Translations under genes and position numbers: made by a program | The notes under the pieces: model-generated | The model's database searches: none | Told to the model about the DNA's origin: nothing | What the model saw: only the letters and a program-made list of their open reading frames with translations | Part shown: positions 47,548 to 55,849 of the stretch, piece by piece | Layout: every line of letters starts with the position of its first letter | Numbering within the stretch: position 1 is the first letter of the stretch | Source: an uncultured Prevotellaceae bacterium | Lineage (GTDB): Bacteria > Bacteroidota > Bacteroidia > Bacteroidales > Bacteroidaceae | Direction: 5' to 3' | DNA length: 64,000 nt | Assembly (NCBI GenBank): GCA_900316585.1 | Contig: ONDM01000001.1 | Coordinates: 1 to 64,000, forward strand

Positions 47548-48501
47548 ATGAAAAATGAGAATGCCCCGTTTCCAAATTCCATACTCTATGGTAATGGCTT
47601 GAACCGGATGACAGTGGAGGACCCATCGTGGGAGGAACTTCTGCAGAGTGTGTGCAAGGAGGGCACCGCACCGCTGGACAATACCGTTCCCAATGCGATG
47701 AAATGTGAGGAAATCTTCCTGGCCGACAAGACAGATCCTGCTGGAACCAACAGGCTGTACTCCAAGTCGGAAATGTTCAAGGTGAAGAAGAAAATAGCCG
47801 ACGCGAGCAAGCTGGTCACGGGGAATCCGTACTACGACCGTCTGGCGCACCTGGATGTGGTGGAGTACATGACTACCAACTGCGATGCGGCATTGAACCA
47901 CATGCTGGAGAAGTACGGCATGCAGCTGAAGGGGTTCAACTCGGAGGAGATTCTGTATAGCACGTGCCGGAACTGTACCTACGGTGACCCGCTGAAGCGC
48001 ATCTGGAACCTCCACGGCTTTGCCAAGAGCCCGAGCAGCATCATGGTGGGGCTGGATCAGTATTGGGGAAGCGTGGCTAAGCTGCAGAACCTGCAGGACA
48101 ATGAGAAGCCGCTCCTGAAGCGTCTTGAAAGGGGAAGACACGAGGTGTACTGCTGGGCAGATTTGTTCTACATGACCAACGTGCACATTGTGGGTTTCTC
48201 CATGAGCTATGCGGAGATAGACATCTGGTGGGTGCTCAGCGAGCGTATGCGCAGGATGAAGGAGAACCCGGAACTTATTCAGAATCAGATTCATTTCTAC
48301 TATATCTATCAGGGCAAGGAAAGCCGGAGCTTTGAGCTGCTGCTCCAGAGCATGGGCGTGACGGTGCACAAGTACCGATTGAACAAGCACCTCAGGAAGA
48401 ATGTGCGCTGGGTACGGCTCTACGACCAGATTTTTGCGGATTTGGAAGAGGCTGTGGGCACGCAAGAGTTTGAACTCCCGGAAATTCCCCCCATGTTTTA
48501 A
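47548..48501 (+). CDS. SIR2-like domain protein
   Basis: A 317-aa protein with the SIR2-like NAD-binding pattern: LYGNGLNR (13-20), VEYMTTNCDAALN (105-117, a variant of TTNYD), NLHGFAKSPSSI (154-165) with the His that in SIR2 acts on the ribose, and VHIVGFSMSYAEID (212-225). This form (often named SIR2_2 or SIR2-like) is a NAD-hydrolase in several bacterial anti-phage systems. It stands alone with its own promoter. The codon use fits the core genome, so it may be resident. Confidence 0.82.
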   Translation: MKNENAPFPNSILYGNGLNRMTVEDPSWEELLQSVCKEGTAPLDNTVPNAMKCEEIFLADKTDPAGTNRLYSKSEMFKVKKKIADASKLVTGNPYYDRLAHLDVVEYMTTNCDAALNHMLEKYGMQLKGFNSEEILYSTCRNCTYGDPLKRIWNLHGFAKSPSSIMVGLDQYWGSVAKLQNLQDNEKPLLKRLERGRHEVYCWADLFYMTNVHIVGFSMSYAEIDIWWVLSERMRRMKENPELIQNQIHFYYIYQGKESRSFELLLQSMGVTVHKYRLNKHLRKNVRWVRLYDQIFADLEEAVGTQEFELPEIPPMF

Positions 48502-48520
48502 CTTTTATACGTAGTGCGTT

Positions 48521-48688
48521 ATGATGACACTGTGGAAAATTTTATCTATCCTATGCTGTGCATTGGCAGCTGTATTCATTTTTCATTTGTTTGATGCAGG
48601 CCTGGGTACGATGGGCATAATCCGAAACGTACTCCTTACCGTCGTATTTTTCTTTTTGGCTATCTATTTCAGAAGAAAAGTCCGGTAA
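48521..48688 (+). CDS. 55-aa two-helix membrane protein
   Basis: A small open frame (MMTLWKILSILCCALAAVF, then IIRNVLLTVVFFFLAIYF, basic tail RRKVR) 19 nt after the SIR2-like gene in the same direction. Two membrane segments and positive-inside ends make it a believable small membrane protein. A shared terminator follows at 48695. It may be a partner of the SIR2-like protein, as small membrane proteins are in some such systems. Confidence 0.6.
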   Translation: MMTLWKILSILCCALAAVFIFHLFDAGLGTMGIIRNVLLTVVFFFLAIYFRRKVR

Positions 48689-48694
48689 TAAGAA

Positions 48695-48721
48695 AAAAGC
48701 CCCGATTTCACCGGGGCTTTT
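48695..48721. terminator. Bidirectional terminator
   Basis: AAAAGCCCCG and CGGGGCTTTT form a 10-bp stem between two convergent genes. Confidence 0.85.
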
Positions 48722-48722
48722 C

Positions 48723-50165
48723 TTATGCTAGTCGTTCTATGAGTTCGGTGACCACCTGCCAGATGTTTTCCACCGTGCTCATTTCCACCCGTTCCTTGGT
48801 GGAGTGAGGCTCCACGATTCTAGGACCGATGCACGCTATCTGGATGCCTGGGTATTTCTGTACGTAGTAACCTGCCTCCAGCACGAAGTGCATGGCTACT
48901 TTCCTAGGAGAGAACTGCAGTTTATCCTGGAAGGTTTTTTCTACCAGCTTCAAGAAATCGGAGTCGGGATTCTCTTGCCATGCCGGAGCACTCATAATAA
49001 GTTCTGTTTCAGCATCTTCATTCTGTAGTATTCTAGCAAAGCTTTCACCCAGACGAACCATTTCATCGTAGTCGAAACTACGGGTATGGAGGGATAGAAT
49101 CAGCTCATTCTCCTCGGTACGCACCACACCGATGTTGTTGCTCGTCATGACGGTACCTTCCAGATCCGGATGCATACGAATTACACCGGCTGGAATCTGG
49201 TGCAGGGTACTGAGGAGCGACAGGGCAGCACGGGTTTCCACGATATGGTTTGGTTTCTCTGCAGCCTCTATGGTAATGGTTACATCCGGGTCAGTTTCGT
49301 GGTATTTTTCCTTCATTTCATCGATGAACTCTTGCGTATACCTCTCAAAGACAGCCGCATCCTCTTGTTTTATACCCACCACAGCCGTGGCAGAGGAAGC
49401 AATGGAAGCATTGGCCTCACCGCCGTGGAAGGAAGCCAGCACCACATTCATGTACATGCACTCCCGGTAGAGGAAGGAACCTAGTTCCTTGTTGGCATTG
49501 ATACGCCCCTTGTTGATGTCCACCCCTGAATGGCCTCCGTGACCGCCCGTGAGGTGCAGCTTACGGAACACAAAGCCTGCTGGAACAGCCTCATGTATAT
49601 AAGGGAAACGTGCTCGTAGCAGGTAGGCACCCGCAGCACCGATGGTGATGGTATCGTAATCCTCAGAATCCAGGTTCAGCACCCTCCGTCCCCGGATGAA
49701 ATCAGGGGAAAGGCCCGATGCACCGCTCATGCCATCTTCCTCGTTCGTGGTAGTCAGCACCTCGATAGGGCCATGAACCAATGAGTCATCCTGCAGTATA
49801 GCTAGTGCCATGCTCAGTCCTATACCGTTGTCTGAACCCAAAGATGTGCCTTTCGCCTTCATCCAACCGTCTTCGATGTAAGCTTCAATAGGGTCGTTCA
49901 GCGGGTCATGGTTTTTTCCGGGTACACTGACACACACCATATCCATGTGGTTCAGGATAACCACCGGCTCAGCGTTCTCATGCCCTGGAGTGGCCGGCTT
50001 ACGAATCACCACACAGTTGTTCGCATCGCGTTCATACTCCAATCCCAGTTTCTCGGCAAACCGGCATAGGTAGTCGGCTACCTTTTCTTCATGGTGGGAA
50101 GGCCGTGGCACCTGGTTCAGCTGACGGAAGATTTCCAGCACGGGAGATACATTTCGTTTTTCCAT
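48723..50165 (-). CDS. pepD: Aminoacyl-histidine dipeptidase (PepD, M20)
   Basis: A 480-aa cytoplasmic metallopeptidase that splits Xaa-His dipeptides. The M20/PepD features are present: ILNHMDMV with a zinc-ligand His, LGSDNGIGLS with the bridging Asp, TTTNEEDGMSGASGL with the catalytic Glu, LNLDSED, and a late EPHSTKERVEM. Full length compared with E. coli PepD (485). A minus-strand TAACTTTG (50194-50201) is its likely -7 box. Single gene, convergent with a membrane protein gene. Confidence 0.93.
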   Translation of the reverse strand: MEKRNVSPVLEIFRQLNQVPRPSHHEEKVADYLCRFAEKLGLEYERDANNCVVIRKPATPGHENAEPVVILNHMDMVCVSVPGKNHDPLNDPIEAYIEDGWMKAKGTSLGSDNGIGLSMALAILQDDSLVHGPIEVLTTTNEEDGMSGASGLSPDFIRGRRVLNLDSEDYDTITIGAAGAYLLRARFPYIHEAVPAGFVFRKLHLTGGHGGHSGVDINKGRINANKELGSFLYRECMYMNVVLASFHGGEANASIASSATAVVGIKQEDAAVFERYTQEFIDEMKEKYHETDPDVTITIEAAEKPNHIVETRAALSLLSTLHQIPAGVIRMHPDLEGTVMTSNNIGVVRTEENELILSLHTRSFDYDEMVRLGESFARILQNEDAETELIMSAPAWQENPDSDFLKLVEKTFQDKLQFSPRKVAMHFVLEAGYYVQKYPGIQIACIGPRIVEPHSTKERVEMSTVENIWQVVTELIERLA

Positions 50166-50252
50166 AATTGAGGTATTTTATGTGTTTTGCTCACAAAGTT
50201 AGCATAAATTGGAAACAATTCATTATATTTGCCTGTCAAAAAAACTACCGAC

Positions 50253-50945
50253 ATGAAAAAGATTCTCTTTCTGATTTGCCTTTTGGCAGGCTCTATGAGC
50301 TGCATGGCCCAGAAAATTTCCATTCTGGGTGATTCCTATTCTACGTTCAAAGGTTTTGTCTCTCCCGAATGGAACGCCTGCTGGTATGGCACAGACGATA
50401 AGAACCTGAGAGAGAACAACGATGTGAATGCAGTGGAGCAGACCTGGTGGAGCATTGTGCTGAAAGAGACAGGCTACGAGCTGGTGAAGAACAATTCGTT
50501 CTCCGGTTCCACCGTGTGCTACAGCGGATACGACGGACAGGACTATGCCGACCGCTCTTTCATCAGCAGGATGGTCAACTTGAGTGATCCGGTGAAAGGG
50601 GAGCCGGACATCATCCTGGTGTTGGGAGGAACGAACGACAGCTGGGCAGGGAGTCCGATGGGTTATTTCACGTACTCCAACATCAGCCGAGTGATGTGCT
50701 ATAGCTTCCGTCCTGCCTTCTGCTACATGATGGACTACCTCAAGAAGAACTACCCGAAGGCACGCATCGTGAATATCTGCAATTCAGAACTCTCTGCCGA
50801 CATCACCGAGTCGCAGGCTGAAGTGTGCAGACACTATGGGATAGAAAACATTCAGCTGCACGATATTGATAAACAGTGGGGGCATCCTTCCATCCAAGGC
50901 ATGAAATCCATTGCCGAGCAGGTGCTTGCTGTACTGAAAAAATAA
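50253..50945 (+). CDS. SGNH/GDSL hydrolase, secreted
   Basis: A 230-aa exported SGNH hydrolase. After a signal peptide (KKILFLICLLAGSMSCMA) comes the GDSL block ISILGDSYSTFKG with the nucleophile Ser, then GGTNDSWAG (block III) and a C-terminal QWGHPSIQGMK with the DxxH-like pair. It probably acts on acyl or acetyl esters of carbohydrates. The ATG at 50253 follows a TATATTTG box (50224-50231). A TATATTTG with TTTGG for the next gene begins 72 nt after its stop. Confidence 0.86.
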   Translation: MKKILFLICLLAGSMSCMAQKISILGDSYSTFKGFVSPEWNACWYGTDDKNLRENNDVNAVEQTWWSIVLKETGYELVKNNSFSGSTVCYSGYDGQDYADRSFISRMVNLSDPVKGEPDIILVLGGTNDSWAGSPMGYFTYSNISRVMCYSFRPAFCYMMDYLKKNYPKARIVNICNSELSADITESQAEVCRHYGIENIQLHDIDKQWGHPSIQGMKSIAEQVLAVLKK

Positions 50946-51016
50946 CTTCTGCAAAAATAATTAAACGAAAAGTAAAATTTCTTTCGATTTCTTTTGGTTG
51001 ATTTCGAAAGAAACAT

Positions 51017-51024
51017 TATATTTG
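51017..51024 (+). promoter_or_regulatory. -7 box of DUF1593 gene
   Basis: TATATTTG with TTTGG at 50993-50997 (19-nt spacing), 57 nt before the start. Confidence 0.62.
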
Positions 51025-51080
51025 CAAAAGTGAACTAGAGGTATGCTCAAAATCATAAAACTTTACTAAAATCCATCTTT

Positions 51081-52673
51081 ATGAAAAATTTATTCCTATC
51101 TGTGGCTTTGGTTGCAGTTTTTTTCCTGACGGGCTGCTCTCAGCAAGAGACCACCCCTGTATACCAGAAGCCACGTACCATTGTCACAGCCGACCCGGAG
51201 CTGGATGACAACAATTCCATGATCCGTTTCCTGCTTCATGCCACCGATTTCCAGATTGATGGTCTGGTGCAGACTTCTTCCCGTTTCCACTGGAGAGGCG
51301 ACGGCACCGGAAAGACTCAATTCATCGAGCTTTCGGAGTATGACCAGCTGGGTCTAGGACCTCAGACTTCCTGGCGTTTCCGTGACGACGAGCGTTTTAT
51401 CCTGGACATCATTGATGCGTATGAGAAGTGCTATCCTAACCTGAAAGTGCATGACCCTGGCTATCCGACTCCAGCATACCTGCGTTCTGTGTACGCAGAG
51501 GGCAACGTGTTCTTTGAGGGCGACTACTCTTACGACAGCGACGGTTCCAACCTGATCAAGAAGAATATCCTGGACGATAAACCAGGTCCGCTCTTCCTAC
51601 AGGCATGGGGTGGTTCTTCATCCATAGCAGCTGCCCTGCGTTCTATAGCCGACGAGTACAAGAATACCGACCAGTGGGATGCCATCCTAAAGAAGGTGAA
51701 CGAGAAGGTTATTCTCTGTCTTTCAGGCGACCAGGACAATGCATACAACAAATATATTGCGGTGGAATGGCCCGATATCTTCGTTCAGAACCTGGGCTTC
51801 AACACCATGGGCTACTGGGACAACTCCGGCATCAACCTGACATCTCCGGAGTGGACTGCCAAGTACATGCAGCAGGGGCCTATCGGTGCACTGGTAAGAA
51901 CCTGGGGTGACGGCAAGCAGATGGTTCCTGGGGACAAGTATGACCCTATAGGCCCTTCTGGCACCAAGACTGCCGAGGAACTGAAAGCTGAGGGATATGT
52001 GATGTGGACACAGATTCAGCCGAAGGGTACACTCTATGGCGATGGTGACAGCGGCTGCTTCTACCAGCTGATAGACAACGGTCTCCGTGCATGGCAAGAT
52101 CCTACCTGGGGAGGCTGGTCAGGCAGATGGGATGTGAAGAAAGGCAAGCCGGAATCCGGACACCCAGCTTACATGCTCAATGACCTGCGCGACCTTATCG
52201 CTGGCAAGACCGACAGAATGGATATGTCGGCTTTCATGGCTATGTTTAATACCAACCGTGAGGAAGACCATACGTTCCCTAATCTGAATCCGGAACGCAA
52301 CATCTCCGAGGCTGCTCGCATGACGTGGTCGGTTACTCCGAAGTTTGAGGATGCCAACCACTATCCAGTGGTTACCGGTCCTTTCGATATTTCTGCCAAG
52401 GCGGGCGAGAAGGTAACCATCAAGGCAAAAGCCAGTGACCCTGACGGTGATAAGCTCACCTTGAAGTGGTGGTATTTCCCTGTAGGCACCTATGTGCTGA
52501 ACAACGACCAGGCACTTTCCGTGGATTCTCCGGAGACTGCAGAGACTACCTTCACCGTTCCAGCTGATGCCAAGCCAGGGGAGACAATTCATTTTGTGCT
52601 GCAGGCTGTGGATGATGATGCAGAACTTCCTTTGACACGCTATCTGAGAACCGTCATCACGGTTGCAGAGTAA
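51081..52673 (+). CDS. DUF1593 lipoprotein (nucleoside-hydrolase-like)
   Basis: A 530-aa lipoprotein (lipobox LTGC). The body is a DUF1593 domain, related to nucleoside hydrolases, with the acidic start TADPELDDNNSMIRFLL that in that family binds calcium. Residues about 420-528 form a cadherin/PKD-like beta domain (SDPDGDKLTLKWWYFPVG). Relatives are associated with cellulose- or pectin-degrading enzymes; the substrate is unknown. Located next to an SGNH hydrolase, which suggests a carbohydrate role for both. Confidence 0.85.
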   Translation: MKNLFLSVALVAVFFLTGCSQQETTPVYQKPRTIVTADPELDDNNSMIRFLLHATDFQIDGLVQTSSRFHWRGDGTGKTQFIELSEYDQLGLGPQTSWRFRDDERFILDIIDAYEKCYPNLKVHDPGYPTPAYLRSVYAEGNVFFEGDYSYDSDGSNLIKKNILDDKPGPLFLQAWGGSSSIAAALRSIADEYKNTDQWDAILKKVNEKVILCLSGDQDNAYNKYIAVEWPDIFVQNLGFNTMGYWDNSGINLTSPEWTAKYMQQGPIGALVRTWGDGKQMVPGDKYDPIGPSGTKTAEELKAEGYVMWTQIQPKGTLYGDGDSGCFYQLIDNGLRAWQDPTWGGWSGRWDVKKGKPESGHPAYMLNDLRDLIAGKTDRMDMSAFMAMFNTNREEDHTFPNLNPERNISEAARMTWSVTPKFEDANHYPVVTGPFDISAKAGEKVTIKAKASDPDGDKLTLKWWYFPVGTYVLNNDQALSVDSPETAETTFTVPADAKPGETIHFVLQAVDDDAELPLTRYLRTVITVAE

Positions 52674-52696
52674 CAATACAAGCGTTTACATCGTTA

Positions 52697-52729
52697 AAAT
52701 CAGTCGGGGATGGCTCTTCGACTGATTTT
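52697..52729 (+). terminator. Terminator of DUF1593 gene
   Basis: AAAATCAGTCG and CGACTGATTTT form an 11-bp stem with a T-run; the next promoter (TACTTTTG, about 52736) follows at once. Confidence 0.8.
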
Positions 52730-52760
52730 TTTGCTTACTTTTGCATCGTCTTTAATACAA

Positions 52761-53186
52761 ATGAAAATGAAGAAATTTCTATTTTTTATTATCCTGGTAG
52801 CTGCAGTGGTAGGTGCAGTGGTAACTTGCCCCGACAAGAAGGCTCACAAGGAGGCTCTGGCAGATGCCTTTGCTGAATATGCTTCGTACAAGATAGATGA
52901 ATCGAAGGACAACGGTTTTGGCGACATTCTGAATCAGGGACTGAACGCCCTGCGCAAGGCTGGTGCCGACAAGGTGATGGAAGCTACACTGGGTGCTTTC
53001 CTGGAAGTGGACAACTACTATGTCTGCTCCGTGGGCAGCATCAAGCGTGACGGTGAGAAAAAACTGATTTCCATTGGTTTGTTCGGGCATGTCTTCACCC
53101 CGACAAGTTCGATGATAGACAATGCGCTGAACAGGCAGAAAGGTAGCAAAGAAGAAGAACCGGCAATCGTATCCGAACCCCTATGA
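52761..53186 (+). CDS. DUF4359 family protein
   Basis: A 141-aa protein with an N-terminal membrane or signal helix (FFIILVAAVVGAVVTC, possibly a lipobox) and a soluble region with DNYYVCSVGSIKRDGEKKLISIGLFGHVF, the conserved part of DUF4359. Function unknown. The ATG at 52761 is preferred over an earlier one at 52710 because a TACTTTTG box lies after the latter. The stop overlaps the IMPase start by 4 nt. Confidence 0.78.
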   Translation: MKMKKFLFFIILVAAVVGAVVTCPDKKAHKEALADAFAEYASYKIDESKDNGFGDILNQGLNALRKAGADKVMEATLGAFLEVDNYYVCSVGSIKRDGEKKLISIGLFGHVFTPTSSMIDNALNRQKGSKEEEPAIVSEPL

Positions 53187-53989
53187 CACTGGAACTGGAG
53201 AAACTTACGGCCCAGGTATGTGAGGTGGCCAGAAAAGCAGGCGACTACCTTAGGACAGAGCAACAGAAGCTGGATCGCAGCATGGTGGAGCAGAAGCACA
53301 CGCATGACTACGTGTCATATGTTGACAAATGTTCGGAAAAATTAATTGTTGCTGAATTAAGCAATATTTTGAATGTAGGTTTTGTGACAGAGGAGGGGAC
53401 AGCCCAGCACAACGGAGAACCCTATTGGTGGGTGGTTGACCCTCTTGACGGTACCACGAACTACATCCATGGAGGGCATCCGTATGCCGTTTCCATCGCC
53501 CTGCGTAATATAGATGAAGTGCTGGTGGGTGTGGTGTATGAGGTAGCTGCCGATGAATGTTTCTACGCCTGGAAGGATGGTGGAGCATGGTTGAACGGCA
53601 ACCCCATTCATGTGAACGAGCACAATGACATCACTCAGGCTCTTCTAGGGGTAGAGTTGCCTTATCAAACTGATTATAAAAGTTTTGGCTTAGACTTGAT
53701 TGGTCATTTCTACGGCCTTGCAGGAGGCATCAGGATGAATGGTTCCGCAGCGGTAGCCCTGTGCAATGTGGCATCGGGAAGATGGGATGGCTGGATAGAA
53801 AAATACATAGGTCCGTGGGATTTCATGGCCGGACTGCTGATAGTGCGTGAGGCAGGAGGCATGGTGACGGACTTTAAGGGAAACGAGGGTTGTCTGGGTA
53901 ATAATGACATTGTGGCATCGAATGGCAACGTGCATGAAAGATTAATAGAAAAAACTGCAAATTTTTCTTTTAATTTTTTGCAAATATAA
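53183..53989 (+). CDS. Inositol monophosphatase family protein
   Basis: A 268-aa Mg-dependent sugar-phosphate phosphatase. The metal-binding motifs are complete: TEEGT with the Glu, WVVDPLDGTTN, and GPWDFMAGLLIVREAGG. Substrate may be inositol phosphate, fructose-bisphosphate or 3'-phosphoadenosine phosphate; the sequence does not decide. Translationally coupled to the DUF4359 gene (ATGA overlap). The last 15 residues are AT-rich and irregular (TANFSFNFLQI), and a TATATTTG box for the next gene overlaps the region just after the stop. Confidence 0.9.
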   Translation: MTLELEKLTAQVCEVARKAGDYLRTEQQKLDRSMVEQKHTHDYVSYVDKCSEKLIVAELSNILNVGFVTEEGTAQHNGEPYWWVVDPLDGTTNYIHGGHPYAVSIALRNIDEVLVGVVYEVAADECFYAWKDGGAWLNGNPIHVNEHNDITQALLGVELPYQTDYKSFGLDLIGHFYGLAGGIRMNGSAAVALCNVASGRWDGWIEKYIGPWDFMAGLLIVREAGGMVTDFKGNEGCLGNNDIVASNGNVHERLIEKTANFSFNFLQI

Positions 53990-54031
53990 AATATTTTTTT
54001 ATATTTGCGACGTCACATTATCTTTACTATT

Positions 54032-54355
54032 ATGAAGAGCAAGGAACTGTACTCGTTACGACAGCAACTGGTTTCTAGCATTACTCGTGCAATAGGTCAC
54101 CCGGCAAGAATTGCCATTTTGGAATATGTTTCCGAGAAGGGTGAATGCTATTTTGGAGATGTGGAGGCAGAAGTTCCTTTGGCAAAGGCTACTATTTCCC
54201 GTCACTTGAGTGATTTGAGAAATGCTGGGTTAGTGAAGACCGAGACAGCTGGTCCAAGAACCAGAATCTGGATTCACAAAAAGAATTGGGAGTTCGCGAG
54301 AAAGGTGTTTAATGATTTCTTCTCAGAGAACTTTGATAACATTAAAGCAGAGTAA
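54032..54355 (+). CDS. ArsR-family transcriptional regulator
   Basis: A 107-aa winged-helix regulator: AIGHPARIAILEYV, the recognition helix in LAKATISRHLSDLRNAGLV and a wing with TAGPRTRIWIHKKNW. No Cys pair for metal sensing is seen, so it likely senses something other than arsenic or zinc. Its -7 box TATATTTG is at 54000-54007. The AroE-TRAP genes follow, after a hairpin, and may be its targets. Confidence 0.86.
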   Translation: MKSKELYSLRQQLVSSITRAIGHPARIAILEYVSEKGECYFGDVEAEVPLAKATISRHLSDLRNAGLVKTETAGPRTRIWIHKKNWEFARKVFNDFFSENFDNIKAE

Positions 54356-54390
54356 TTTCAGTAAGGAATTAGCTTGATTAAAAGAATTAA

Positions 54391-54425
54391 TGGGATACGC
54401 ACATCTCTGCAGTGTCCCATTTTTT
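54391..54425 (+). terminator. Hairpin between ArsR and AroE genes
   Basis: TGGGA and TCCCA close a hairpin (with inner CAC/GTG) followed by six T. There is no clear -7 box between it and the AroE start, so it may act as an attenuator with some read-through. Confidence 0.65.
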
Positions 54426-54443
54426 CTTTTTAAACAAAATACA

Positions 54444-55313
54444 ATGAAACAGAGAATTACTGGACATACAGAGTTGATAGGTCTGATAGCTGACCCTATC
54501 CGGAACAGCAAGAGTCCGATGATGCACAACACGGCATTTGAGGCACTGGGGCTGGATTATGTGTATTTGGCCTTTGAGGTGGACAATTCCACATTGAAGT
54601 CGGCTGTACAAGGGCTGAAAGCCATGAAAGTACGTGGTTTCAACGTTTCCATGCCTGTCAAAGGGGCAATTATTCAGTATCTGGACCGGTTGTCGCCTGC
54701 AGCAAAGCTTTGTTCTGCAGTGAACACGGTAGTAAACGAAGACGGGAAGTTGATAGGGTATAACACCGACGGCATTGGTTTCATGGAGGCCTGCAAGGAT
54801 GAGAATATGGATATCATCGGCCAGAAAATTACCGTGCTGGGTGCTGGAGGCGCTGCCACTGCCGTGTGCATGCAGGCTGCCCTAGATGGTGTAAGGGAGA
54901 TTTCCATTTTCAATGGTAAGGACGCTTTCTGGGAGAAGGCTATGGACAATGTCCGTCGCATCAACGAGCATACGGCATGTAAGGCTCAGTGCTTTTCATT
55001 GGATGACACAGATGCGCTTCGCAGGGAGATAGAAGACTCTGCCATGCTGGTCAATGCCACAGGGTGTGGCTTCTGTCAGCCCGTAGGCCCCTGTCTGATT
55101 CCAGATGCCAGCTATTTGCGGAAAGAACTGATGGTGTTCGACGTGATCTATTCTCCGGCAGAGACACAGTTGCTGGTCTGGGCCAAGGAGAAGGGTTGCA
55201 GGTATTCCAATGGGTTAGAGATGATGTTTTTTCAGGGGGCTGCATCCTTTAAGCTGTGGACAGGCAAGGACATGCCCCTGGATGTGGTACGTGAAGCATT
55301 CAAGGCAGAATGA
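54444..55313 (+). CDS. aroE: Shikimate/quinate dehydrogenase (AroE/YdiB-like)
   Basis: A 289-aa NAD(P)-dependent dehydrogenase. SKSPMMHN binds the shikimate carboxylate; VSMPVKGAI carries the catalytic Lys; YNTDGIGF has the catalytic Asp; and VLGAGGAATA is the nucleotide loop. The final EMMFFQGAASFKLWTG motif is present too. The catalytic set is complete. Its 4-nt overlap with a TRAP transporter operon suggests import and use of a quinate- or shikimate-like compound (YdiB role) instead of or in addition to aromatic amino acid synthesis. The ATG at 54444 is chosen as it yields the family start. Confidence 0.88.
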   Translation: MKQRITGHTELIGLIADPIRNSKSPMMHNTAFEALGLDYVYLAFEVDNSTLKSAVQGLKAMKVRGFNVSMPVKGAIIQYLDRLSPAAKLCSAVNTVVNEDGKLIGYNTDGIGFMEACKDENMDIIGQKITVLGAGGAATAVCMQAALDGVREISIFNGKDAFWEKAMDNVRRINEHTACKAQCFSLDDTDALRREIEDSAMLVNATGCGFCQPVGPCLIPDASYLRKELMVFDVIYSPAETQLLVWAKEKGCRYSNGLEMMFFQGAASFKLWTGKDMPLDVVREAFKAE

Positions 55314-55849
55314 AAATAATCCGCTGGCTAGATGATCATTTAGAGGAATTCCTGTTGACGCTTCTGCTCATCGGGATTTCCACCGTGGTCATTGCGCAAG
55401 TGGCAGCCCGGTACCTTTTCAACAGTTCGCTGAGCTGGAGCGACGAGCTGGCTCGTTATTTCCTTATCTGGTCCACTTTCCTGAGTGTGAGCTACTGTGT
55501 AAAGAAACGCATCTCTATCAAGATAGACCAGTTTCAGAATAGCCTGAGCAAACCCCTGATTCCATGGGTGAAAATGCTCCGTCACACCATCGTTCTGGCC
55601 TTCTGTATCATCATGCTTCCGTTTGCCTGGGAATATGTGATGCAGTCCGTTCACAACGGCTCCACCAGTTCCGCCCTTCAGGTTCCGATGTATTATATCC
55701 AGTCGGCTCCCCTGGTGGGATTCGCCTTGCTCACCATTCGCGTGATGCAGGCTTGGTACAGAGAGTTCCGTCGTTCCTGGAGGTACATGCTGCTGACGGT
55801 GCGTAAACTCGTAAAACCCCAACATAAAGTGAAGGAGGGCGAGTCATGA
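55310..55849 (+). CDS. dctQ: TRAP transporter small permease (DctQ)
   Basis: A 179-aa membrane protein with about four helices and the DctQ signature: LTLLLIGISTVVIAQVAARYLFNSSLSWSDELARYF and, later, GFALLTIRVMQAWY. It joins the large permease to form the channel of the TRAP uptake system. It overlaps the AroE gene and the DctM gene by 4 nt each, so all are translated together. Confidence 0.9.
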   Translation: MKIIRWLDDHLEEFLLTLLLIGISTVVIAQVAARYLFNSSLSWSDELARYFLIWSTFLSVSYCVKKRISIKIDQFQNSLSKPLIPWVKMLRHTIVLAFCIIMLPFAWEYVMQSVHNGSTSSALQVPMYYIQSAPLVGFALLTIRVMQAWYREFRRSWRYMLLTVRKLVKPQHKVKEGES

